A stretch of DNA of 12,595 bases from CAZVXI01 sp964631295 (GTDB lineage Bacteria; Planctomycetota; Phycisphaerae; Phycisphaerales; SM1A02), in the NCBI GenBank assembly GCA_964631295.1, contig CAZVXI010000087.1, forward strand, positions 1-12,595. The letters run 5' to 3'. The notes beneath the pieces are model-generated. The model worked only from the letters and a program-made list of their open reading frames with translations. It searched no databases and was not told where the DNA came from. Below, in pieces: positions 1 to 5,172 of the stretch (the first letter of the stretch is position 1; each line of letters begins with the position of its first letter). Both the position numbers and the translations under genes were made by a program.

Positions 1-193
1 AGGCTCGGCGGCGGGGCGGTCGTCTCGTCTCGCATCGCGCGCCGCACGGCCTCGGGAACGTGGTTGTCTTGCCCGCTCCGTTCCGGCCAAGCAGCCCGAC
101 AATCTCACCCGCGTTCACTTCAAGTGAAACACCATCGACCACGCGCCGCCCGCCATACGACTTGACAAGTTGATCCGCCTTCAGCAGTGCCAT
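1..193 (-). CDS. lptB: LptB-like ABC transporter ATPase, N-terminal fragment
   Basis: Only the start of the gene lies in the window. LptB is the cytoplasmic ATPase that powers lipopolysaccharide export through LptFG and the periplasmic bridge. From the ATG at 191-193 the first 46 residues match the LptB pattern: an A-loop tyrosine in KSYGGRRVV, the strand GVSLEVNAGEIVGLLG, and the Walker A GRNGAGKTT at residues 36-44. The usual proline of GPNGAGKTT is arginine here, a substitution tolerated in other ABC ATPases. After GKTTTF (at about position 56) the frame stays open to the window edge but reads a Pro/Arg/Cys-rich stretch unlike any ABC ATPase, where a YMIVG-like helix is expected. Positions 1-55 are therefore probably a misassembled end or a rearrangement. 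No clear Shine-Dalgarno precedes the ATG; a TACACT hexamer lies 9 bases upstream and could be a -10 box. The gene follows two DUF4870 genes on the same strand. Confidence 0.75.
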   Translation of the reverse strand, partial: MALLKADQLVKSYGGRRVVDGVSLEVNAGEIVGLLGRNGAGKTTTFPRPCGARCETRRPPRRRA

Positions 194-268
194 GAGATCT
201 GCAGTGTAGGCGAAATCCCATGATGACTGGCTGCCCTTACTGCGAAGTGCTGTACGAGCCCGAAGGAC

Positions 269-607
269 TCACTTGATCAGCCGCAAAGCAACCGGGTAGC
301 GGTACCGCTCGCCACTGTTTGCCTTCACGGCGGCGATGATCACGAAGACCAGCGAGAGGATGCCAACGGCTGGCAAAAGAACAACTCCGATGCCGATCAG
401 GCATGTCGCCGTCGCGACCAGAACCGCGATCAATACGGTGATCTGGAAGTTCAGCGATTCCTTGCCCTGATCGTCCACGAATGCAGATGTGTCCTTCTTG
501 AGCAGCCAGATGATCAGCGGGCCCAGAACATTGCCGAGCGGGATGATGTAGCCCGAGAGCGCGAGCAGATGGCACAGCATCCCCATCGTGCGCTCTTCGC
601 TCGTCAA
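269..607 (-). CDS. DUF4870 membrane protein (apparently frameshifted at its N-terminus)
   Basis: A small integral membrane protein of the DUF4870 (Tic20-like) family, whose molecular function is not established. The visible 112 residues carry the family signature: MGMLCHLLALSGY opening helix 1, the loop KKDTSAFVDDQGKESLNFQ at about 37-55, two adjoining hydrophobic segments at about 56-72 and 74-94, and the terminal motif SGERYRYPVALRLIK. The frame opens at a TTG at 605-607 with no good ribosome site, and no ATG exists upstream in this frame before the stop at 707-709. A more convincing start is the ATG at 712-714, in another frame, which begins MSEEHPPNAN and sits 27 bases after the upstream gene. 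One extra C (minus strand) in the run at 657-660 would fuse the two frames into a normal protein with an acidic, proline-rich N-terminal tail. The core family assignment is secure; the start is not. Confidence 0.82.
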   Translation of the reverse strand: MTSEERTMGMLCHLLALSGYIIPLGNVLGPLIIWLLKKDTSAFVDDQGKESLNFQITVLIAVLVATATCLIGIGVVLLPAVGILSLVFVIIAAVKANSGERYRYPVALRLIK

Positions 608-714
608 TGCACCGACGACGGCCGGGGCGGCACCATCGATATCGGGCGGTGTGGCCGGGGCGTGGGATTGTTCATGGCATTGTCGTTCGCGTTGGGGGGA
701 TGCTCTTCACTCAT
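604..714 (-). other. Displaced N-terminal frame of the DUF4870 gene at 269-607
   Basis: This 36-codon reading frame starts with ATG at 712-714, encodes MSEEHPPNANDNAMNNPTP before turning Arg/His-rich, and stops at TGA 604-606, overlapping the TTG of the next frame. The acidic, Asn/Pro-rich start is typical of the cytoplasmic tails that precede DUF4870 helices, and the switch to implausible composition comes just after the four-base G run (plus strand) at 657-660. Restoring one base there continues the chain as PPATPPDIDGAAPAVVGALT and into the DUF4870 core. A sequencing or assembly indel is the simplest reading; a true pseudogene or programmed frameshift cannot be excluded. Confidence 0.45.
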
Positions 715-741
715 GCCGTAGATCATTGCCGAAAAACCCGC

Positions 742-1170
742 TCACGGCAAGATGCGGAAGACCATCGGGTACCGAAAGTATTCGCCGTTGCTGGCCGCGA
801 TCGTCGCCCGGACGCAGTTGATGATCGCCGCGATATACCAGACGATCACGAAGGGGATCAGGATGATCGTGGCCATCAGCAGGGTCATGATGAGCCAGGT
901 GATCCACAGGTTCATGTGTTCTTTGCCGTGGTCATCAGTAAACGGGTCTTCTTTGTTCACCAGCCACATGATCATGGGCACGACGAAGGCAAGGGGCCCG
1001 AGGACGGTGATAAACAGCAGCAATCCCAGCAGATGGGTTGCCATGGCGGTGTTCCGCGACGATGCATTTGCCCCTTCATCCCGAAGACGGCCGTTGGGCA
1101 TACGCCGCAGACGAGCCTCGATCGGGGGTTGGCCGGGTTGAAAATGCGAATCTGCCATTGCCACGTTCAT
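742..1170 (-). CDS. DUF4870 family membrane protein
   Basis: A 142-residue inner-membrane protein of the DUF4870 (Tic20-like) family, function unknown. Residues 1-42 form a hydrophilic N-terminal tail. Helix 1 spans about 44-70 (MATHLLGLLLFITVLGPLAF onward), the conserved loop NKEDPFTDDHGKEHMNLWIT is at 72-91, a long hydrophobic region covers 88-120, and the chain ends in the family motif NGEYFRYPMVFRIL. The frame is open upstream to a GTG at 1219-1221, but I chose the ATG at 1168-1170: a strong GGGGAGG ribosome site lies about 11 bases upstream of it, and a second in-frame ATG follows at 1156-1158. The downstream DUF4870 gene is a clear paralogue in tandem (same loop and C-terminal motif), about 27 bases away if its ATG at 714 is used, so both are probably on one transcript, perhaps with lptB. 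Confidence 0.85.
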   Translation of the reverse strand: MNVAMADSHFQPGQPPIEARLRRMPNGRLRDEGANASSRNTAMATHLLGLLLFITVLGPLAFVVPMIMWLVNKEDPFTDDHGKEHMNLWITWLIMTLLMATIILIPFVIVWYIAAIINCVRATIAASNGEYFRYPMVFRILP

Positions 1171-1190
1171 TCTTGATGGTGCCTCCCCAG

Positions 1191-1196
1191 ATGATA
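1191..1196 (-). promoter_or_regulatory. Candidate -10 box for the DUF4870 operon
   Basis: Read on the minus strand this is TATCAT, five of six bases of the bacterial -10 consensus. It lies 20 bases upstream of the chosen ATG, with the GGGGAGG ribosome site between them. No convincing -35 hexamer is seen 16-18 bases further upstream, so this is only a candidate. Confidence 0.25.
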
Positions 1197-1264
1197 CGGA
1201 GAAGCCGGCGGGGGATTTCACCAGATCGCAATCCCTCCCCAGCCTGCTGAAAGCCTGACCGCCA

Positions 1265-1273
1265 CTCTACAAT
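1265..1273 (+). promoter_or_regulatory. Candidate -10 element (CTCTACAAT) upstream of the glycosyltransferase gene
   Basis: TACAAT at 1268-1273 matches five of six bases of the -10 consensus, and the same nine bases CTCTACAAT recur at 4575-4583 before the PEGA lipoprotein gene. It lies in the divergent region 1171-1392 and would give a leader of roughly 110 bases before the GTG at 1393. No good -35 box is visible. The rest of this 222-base region shows no other gene. Confidence 0.3.
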
Positions 1274-1392
1274 CAAGCCTCAGAGGACTTTCTTCGTCGC
1301 TGGATGAACGCAACGCGAACCGGGCGTGAACCCGCAGGCAGCGCATGTCCGCGACAAAACCGCATCGGCCCTGATGGCCATGGAGGAGCAGC

Positions 1393-2460
1393 GTGCGAAT
1401 AGCTCTGGTCACGGATGCCTGGTTCCCGCAGGTCAACGGTGTGGTCCGCACGCTCAGCCACGTTAAAGATGAGCTCGAGCAGATGGGCGATTCGGTCGAT
1501 GTGATCGGCCCGCACCTGTTCCCGACATTCCCATGCCCGCGATACCCGGAGATTCGGCTGAGCTGGATGCCCGGCCGCAAGACCCGGCAACTGCTCGACG
1601 AATGGCAGCCGGATGCGGTACACATTGCGACGGAAGGCACCCTGGGAATGACGGCCCGACGATACTGTCGCCGTCGCCGCCTGCCGTTCACCACGTCGTA
1701 CCACACCCAGTTCCCCCACTACCTGAAGAAATACGCTGCAGTACCAAAGCGCTTCACCTATGCGTTCATGCGGTGGTTCCACAACGGCGCAGATGGCACG
1801 CTTGTGCCGACTCCTGCCGTGAAACGCGAACTCGATGAGCGCGGCTTCAAGGATGTCTCCGTCTGGACGCGCGGCGTCGATCATGACCTGTTCCGGCCGT
1901 ATGACAATCGAGGAGGTCTCGACCTTGATCTGCCGCGACCCGTTTTCCTGTACGCCGGCCGCACGGCTCGGGAGAAGAACATCGAAGCGTTCCTCGCTGC
2001 CAGACTGCCGGGCAGCAAACTCGTGGTTGGCGGCGGGCCGGAACTCGACGGACTCACACGCAAGTACCCCGATGCGCACTTCGTCGGCTACAAGTACGGC
2101 GAAGAACTTGCCCGCCACTACGCAGCAAGCGACGTTTTCGTCTTCCCATCGCTCACCGATACGTTCGGCGTTGTCATGCTCGAAGCGATGGCGACGGGTG
2201 TCCCCGTTGCTGCCTACCCCGTGACCGGGCCGATCGATGTCGTCGACAAGGGCGTGTCAGGCATCCTCGATGAAGACATCACGGTCGCAGCGACGAAAGC
2301 GCTGGAACTCGATCGCGAAGCAGTCCGAGAGTATGCGCTGGGCTTCACCTGGAAGCGCTGCGCGGAGATCTTCCGCGAGACGCTGATGCTGATTGACAGA
2401 CCGGAAAAAGCCCCCGCAACACCGGCCGCCAAGCCCGCAGCGCCGGTGGCCGCGAAATAG
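1393..2460 (+). CDS. GT4-family glycosyltransferase, Agt-like (candidate diacylglycerol glycosyltransferase)
   Basis: A 355-residue retaining glycosyltransferase with the GT-B fold, likely cytoplasmic or membrane-associated. The N-terminal domain starts RIALVTDAWFPQVNGVVRT with the flexible glycine loop at 13-20, then YPEIRLSW (51-58) and YHTQFPHY (103-110). The C-terminal nucleotide-sugar domain has TRGVDHDLF (159-167), LYAGRTAREKN (186-196, with the basic Arg/Lys pair that contacts phosphates) and FPSLTDTFGVVMLEAMATG (251-269). In that last motif the E-x7-E pair is D256-x7-E264, a usual variant in this subgroup. An Ala/Pro/Lys tail follows residue 336. The GTG start is supported by GGAGG at 1382-1386. 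The sequence resembles the Agt enzymes that sit beside plcP in alphaproteobacteria and glycosylate diacylglycerol under phosphate stress; the phosphoesterase gene two places downstream fits that. The substrate is inferred. MgtA/PimB-type mannosyltransferase is the main alternative. Confidence 0.87.
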   Translation: MRIALVTDAWFPQVNGVVRTLSHVKDELEQMGDSVDVIGPHLFPTFPCPRYPEIRLSWMPGRKTRQLLDEWQPDAVHIATEGTLGMTARRYCRRRRLPFTTSYHTQFPHYLKKYAAVPKRFTYAFMRWFHNGADGTLVPTPAVKRELDERGFKDVSVWTRGVDHDLFRPYDNRGGLDLDLPRPVFLYAGRTAREKNIEAFLAARLPGSKLVVGGGPELDGLTRKYPDAHFVGYKYGEELARHYAASDVFVFPSLTDTFGVVMLEAMATGVPVAAYPVTGPIDVVDKGVSGILDEDITVAATKALELDREAVREYALGFTWKRCAEIFRETLMLIDRPEKAPATPAAKPAAPVAAK

Positions 2461-2479
2461 TCGAATCGCCAGAATCCGC

Positions 2480-2509
2480 TTGCGTGCGGTCTGTCGGCTC
2501 CGATACGAT
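2480..2509 (+). promoter_or_regulatory. Candidate promoter of the GDSL esterase gene
   Basis: TTGCGT at 2480-2485 and TACGAT at 2504-2509 are separated by 18 bases and resemble weak sigma-70-type -35 and -10 boxes. The ATG at 2522 is only 12 bases after the second box, so transcripts from here would have almost no leader, which fits the lack of a clear ribosome site before that ATG. Confidence 0.28.
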
Positions 2510-2521
2510 TAACCTTCAGAG

Positions 2522-3460
2522 ATGAGAGAGGATTCCAGACAATCTGTGCCGATGCTGTGCGCGTGCGCCGCCATCGCCCTCAGCGCGACTGCTCATGTTG
2601 CACACGGCGATGGCATCACGTTCAGCGATGTCATCGTGTTCGGCGACTCTCTGTCAGACAATGGCAACCTCTACGACCTCACCGGCGGGTTCGTCCCGAT
2701 CAGCCCGCCGTATTACGAGGGCCGCTTCTCCAACGGGCCTGTCTGGGTCGAGCATCTTGCCCCCCAGTTCGGCGTGCCTGCCGACGCGATGAACAACGAC
2801 GCGATTGGCGGCTCGACCACGGAAGATGTCCTTGATACGCAGATTGCAGACCATGTTGACAACGGCTCCTCGCCGGACGGTGCACTGCACGTCTTCTGGG
2901 CGGGGGCGAACGACTTTCTTGGCTCGAATGCCGGCGATCCGATCGACCCGCTCATCATCGATGCGATGACGAACATTGAGGAATCGATCACGACACTCGT
3001 CGGGCTCGGTGCGACGACGTTCCTGATGCCAAACCTTCCCGACCTCGCCGCTACGCCCCGCTACCTGCATGACAATCCTGATGACGCGGATCGAGCGCAC
3101 GACTACACGCTTGCCTTCAACGATGCGCTTGCCGGGTTGATTGCGGATCTGCAAAGCGAGTTGATGATCGACATCTTTCAGCTCGACACGTTCTCGTTGA
3201 TGAATGACATCATCGCAGACCCGATGCCGTTCGGCTTCACGAATGTCACTGACCGGGCGCTGCTCACCAATGGCCTCGTGGTCGACAACCCGGATGATTA
3301 CCTGTTCTGGGACGACCTGCACCCGACGGCTCCGGCACATGAGTTGTTTGCGGCTTATGCGGCGAACGCGATACCCGCGCCCGGCGCATTGGCTTTGCTC
3401 ACGATGTTGATCGTCCGCAGGCGAACGCGGCGTTCGCGCGGTCCTGCCATCCATGCCTGA
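2522..3460 (+). CDS. Secreted GDSL/SGNH esterase or lipase with a PEP-CTERM-like sorting tail
   Basis: A 312-residue exported hydrolase of the GDSL/SGNH lipase-esterase family. Residues 1-29 look like a signal peptide (charged start, hydrophobic core CACAAIALSATAHVAHG). Block I is VFGDSLSDNGN with nucleophile Ser43; GRFSNGPVWVEHLA (67-80) is the usual following motif; block II is the Gly around DAIGG (93-97); block III is GAND (128-131) with oxyanion Asn130; block V is DDLHPTAPAHE (264-274), giving Asp264 and His267 for the triad. All catalytic positions are present. The end, AIPAPGALALLTMLIVRRRTRRSRG, has a Pro/Ala/Pro motif, a hydrophobic span and an arginine cluster, as in PEP-CTERM-type envelope sorting signals of planctomycetes. 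The substrate is unknown. It starts 61 bases after the glycosyltransferase gene and precedes the phosphoesterase gene, so a lipid substrate is a reasonable guess. A second in-frame ATG at 2552 is a possible alternative start. Confidence 0.88.
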   Translation: MREDSRQSVPMLCACAAIALSATAHVAHGDGITFSDVIVFGDSLSDNGNLYDLTGGFVPISPPYYEGRFSNGPVWVEHLAPQFGVPADAMNNDAIGGSTTEDVLDTQIADHVDNGSSPDGALHVFWAGANDFLGSNAGDPIDPLIIDAMTNIEESITTLVGLGATTFLMPNLPDLAATPRYLHDNPDDADRAHDYTLAFNDALAGLIADLQSELMIDIFQLDTFSLMNDIIADPMPFGFTNVTDRALLTNGLVVDNPDDYLFWDDLHPTAPAHELFAAYAANAIPAPGALALLTMLIVRRRTRRSRGPAIHA

Positions 3461-3479
3461 ACCACCTATCCCTCCGCTT

Positions 3480-3507
3480 TGTGAAGACTCGTGACGATTT
3501 CTTCACA
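3480..3507. terminator. Perfect 8-base inverted repeat after the esterase gene
   Basis: TGTGAAGA (3480-3487) and TCTTCACA (3500-3507) are exact reverse complements around a 12-base loop, 20 bases after the esterase stop. There is no T run behind it, so it is not a classical intrinsic terminator. It could be a weak terminator, an mRNA-stabilising stem, or an operator upstream of the phosphoesterase gene. Confidence 0.3.
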
Positions 3508-3555
3508 CTGCCGCAGCCAAAGATGAGCGCTGTAATGTCCGGGTGGTGCCATACT

Positions 3556-3600
3556 TATAACCGATGCGTTGGAAGGATCACGGCGACGATTCGCCAACGC
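3556..3600 (+). promoter_or_regulatory. Candidate -10 box and leader hairpins upstream of the phosphoesterase gene
   Basis: TATAAC at 3556-3561 resembles a -10 box, with no obvious -35. Just downstream are two overlapping dyads that cannot both form: GCGTTGG (3566-3572) with CCAACGC (3594-3600), and GGCGA (3582-3586) with TCGCC (3591-3595) around a CGAT loop. A transcript starting near 3568 would carry about 95 leader bases before the ATG at 3663. The whole gap 3461-3662 holds no other gene. Confidence 0.25.
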
Positions 3601-3662
3601 TGAAGGATGGCGTTTGAAACAGGTTCAATACGGGTCGCATAGGATTGCGGACAGGAACTGTG

Positions 3663-4514
3663 ATGGTGACACCCCACAACACGGACGCAGCAGGTCTTTC
3701 CGAACGCAGCGAGTACCGGACGGTCTTCATCAGTGACACGCATCTTGGCAGCCGCGCGTCGCGCTCGCGCGATCTGGCGGCGTTCCTCGAGCAGATGCAC
3801 TGCGAGAAGCTCTACCTCGCCGGCGACATCATCGACTTCTGGAGGCTTGGCAACAAACCCTACTGGCCTCCGTGCCATCACCGGGTGCTCCGGCGGATTC
3901 TCAAGCTCGTGCAGCAGGGCACGCAGGTAATCTTCGTCCCGGGCAACCACGATGAAGCCGCCCGACGATACTGCGGCATGGACCTCGGCGGCGTGCAGGT
4001 CATGCGCGAGGATATCCACGAAACCGCAGACGGCCGGCGACTGCTCGTCGTGCATGGAGACGAGTTCGACCTCATCGTCAACAGTTCGCGTCTGCTGAAC
4101 ATCATCGGCGGCACCTGCTATGAATGGCTCGTGACGATGAACCGCCACTACAACAATGTGCGGCTCATCTTCGGCCTGCCCCACCGCCACTTCTCGCGAT
4201 ACATCAAGTCGAAAGTCAAGTCCGCCTGCAAGTACATGTCGGACTTTGAATCAGCGCTTGCCCTGCAGGCGCAGAACCGCGAAGTCGACGGCATCGTGTG
4301 CGGACACATCCACAAACCCGAAATTCGCGAGCAATGCCAGCCGCAGTACTTCAACTGTGGCGACTGGATCGAACACTGCACCGCGCTCACCGAGGATCAT
4401 GCCGGCACCTTCCAGCTTGTTCGCTACAACTGCGAACGAACCCGTGCCCGCGCTGCAGACAATCGCCCTGCCATCGAGCCGGTGACCGCCGAACTTGCCG
4501 CATCGCTTGTCTGA
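3663..4514 (+). CDS. Calcineurin-like phosphoesterase, PlcP/LpxH group (COG2908-type)
   Basis: A 283-residue dinuclear-metal phosphoesterase. Every metal-binding block is present: FISDTHLGSR (D25, H27), LAGDIIDFWR (D55), PGNHDE (N95, H96, D97), VHGDEFD (H131) and CGHIHKPEI (H215, H217), followed by the group hallmark FNCGDWIEHCTA (230-241). The mid-region YWPPCHHRVL and HYNNVR...GLP matches the subgroup usually annotated UDP-2,3-diacylglucosamine diphosphatase, which also includes the phosphate-stress phospholipase C PlcP of rhizobia; that enzyme cuts phospholipid to diacylglycerol. The Agt-like gene upstream favours PlcP, while a nearby lptB would fit LpxH of lipid A synthesis. An AGGA at about 3652-3655 precedes the ATG at 3663; the frame also has GTG at 3660 and TTG at 3645. 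About 30 residues at the C-terminus after RYNCERTRARA look disordered. Activity cannot be decided from sequence alone. Confidence 0.87.
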   Translation: MVTPHNTDAAGLSERSEYRTVFISDTHLGSRASRSRDLAAFLEQMHCEKLYLAGDIIDFWRLGNKPYWPPCHHRVLRRILKLVQQGTQVIFVPGNHDEAARRYCGMDLGGVQVMREDIHETADGRRLLVVHGDEFDLIVNSSRLLNIIGGTCYEWLVTMNRHYNNVRLIFGLPHRHFSRYIKSKVKSACKYMSDFESALALQAQNREVDGIVCGHIHKPEIREQCQPQYFNCGDWIEHCTALTEDHAGTFQLVRYNCERTRARAADNRPAIEPVTAELAASLV

Positions 4515-4574
4515 GGCGGGCGCATTCGGATATCGCCGCGAACCTTCGGCTCCATGCCGTGGCTCTTCACTTTG

Positions 4575-4583
4575 CTCTACAAT
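4575..4583 (+). promoter_or_regulatory. Candidate -10 element (CTCTACAAT) giving a near-leaderless lipoprotein mRNA
   Basis: TACAAT at 4578-4583 lies 6 bases before the ATG at 4590, where transcription would be expected to begin. No ribosome site precedes that ATG, which agrees with a leaderless message. The identical nine bases occur at 1265-1273. No good -35 box is seen. Confidence 0.32.
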
Positions 4584-4589
4584 GCCGTG

Positions 4590-5006
4590 ATGTCTCGCAC
4601 CCTGCTCGCCGCTGTCGCCTTTGCCGCCTTGATGTCGCTGCCCGGTTGTGTCCGGCGGACGATCACGATCAACTCCTCACCGGACGGGGCTCTCGTCTGG
4701 CTCAACGACCGCGAGGTCGGCCGGACGCCGGTCACCGTCGATTTCGTCCACTATGGCACGTACGACGTCGTGCTTGTCAAAGATGGCTACGAGCCGCTTG
4801 TGACGATCGGCAACGCGAAGACCCCACTCTGGGACACCCCGCCGCTCGATCTCGGTGCGGAGCTGCTCCCGGCGAGGCTTCGCAGTCGGATCGTCTGGGA
4901 TTACGACCTGACGCCTTCAGAAGCGGATTCTGCCGCCGTCATCGAGCGCGGCAGGGCCCTGCGCGAGCGTACGACATCACCTGAGCCCACGCAGGCCGAT
5001 TCCTGA
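4590..5006 (+). CDS. PEGA-domain lipoprotein
   Basis: A 138-residue predicted lipoprotein. Residues 1-20 form a lipoprotein signal peptide (MSRTLLAAVAFAALMSLPGC) with the lipidated cysteine at 20; proline before glycine makes the lipobox slightly atypical. A PEGA-type beta domain follows: RTITINSSPDGALVWLNDRE (23-42), VGRTPVTVDF (43-52) and YDVVLVKDGYEP (58-69), the usual order of 'P.GA.V.lNg...G.TP..v.f...G.y.v.l...GY'. PEGA domains are small surface or periplasmic modules, probably binding wall or sugar polymers, with no catalysis known. WDYDLTP and a charged tail end the protein. The frame extends 12 codons upstream to an ATG at 4554, but starting there would put 12 extra residues before the signal peptide, so I prefer 4590. 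It follows the phosphoesterase gene by 75 bases. Confidence 0.83.
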   Translation: MSRTLLAAVAFAALMSLPGCVRRTITINSSPDGALVWLNDREVGRTPVTVDFVHYGTYDVVLVKDGYEPLVTIGNAKTPLWDTPPLDLGAELLPARLRSRIVWDYDLTPSEADSAAVIERGRALRERTTSPEPTQADS

Positions 5007-5054
5007 CCCGGTGAGTATGCCTCGCCTTGCATGGAACAAAATGCCCCTCTGCCG

Positions 5055-5091
5055 CGTCCTACCTGCAGGACGACCCGTGTGAGTCGTGTTT
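5055..5091 (+). terminator. Candidate weak terminator hairpins after the lipoprotein gene
   Basis: CGTCCT (5055-5060) pairs with AGGACG (5067-5072) around a six-base loop, and ACGAC (5070-5074) pairs with GTCGT (5083-5087), followed by GTTTT. The stems overlap, so only one can form at a time. The second has a short T run and could be a weak terminator. The rest of the 166-base gap 5007-5172 shows no gene. Confidence 0.25.
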
Positions 5092-5172
5092 TGCGACAGC
5101 AACGCTGCTGAGAACCGTCCAGAAGCACTGGAGCGGGCACTTGCGCGCTTCCAGAGACCGCAGGAGACACCC

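Noticed and set aside
220..276. An 18-codon plus-strand frame with a CPYC motif, like a zinc ribbon or glutaredoxin start
   Set aside because: Too short, has no ribosome site, and overlaps the end of the DUF4870 gene on the other strand. The motif can occur by chance.
1273..2118. A 281-codon minus-strand frame opposite the glycosyltransferase
   Set aside because: A long antisense frame expected in GC-rich DNA; the plus-strand frame has clear GT4 motifs and a ribosome site.
2654..3454. A 266-codon minus-strand frame opposite the GDSL esterase
   Set aside because: Shadow of a gene with all catalytic blocks; the antisense product is Arg/Val-rich without domain signals.
3529..3551. CTGTAAT near the phosphoesterase promoter as a PHO box, which would support phosphate control
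   Set aside because: A PHO box needs a second CTGTCAT-like repeat 11 bases on, and the sequence there does not match. One half-site is not evidence.
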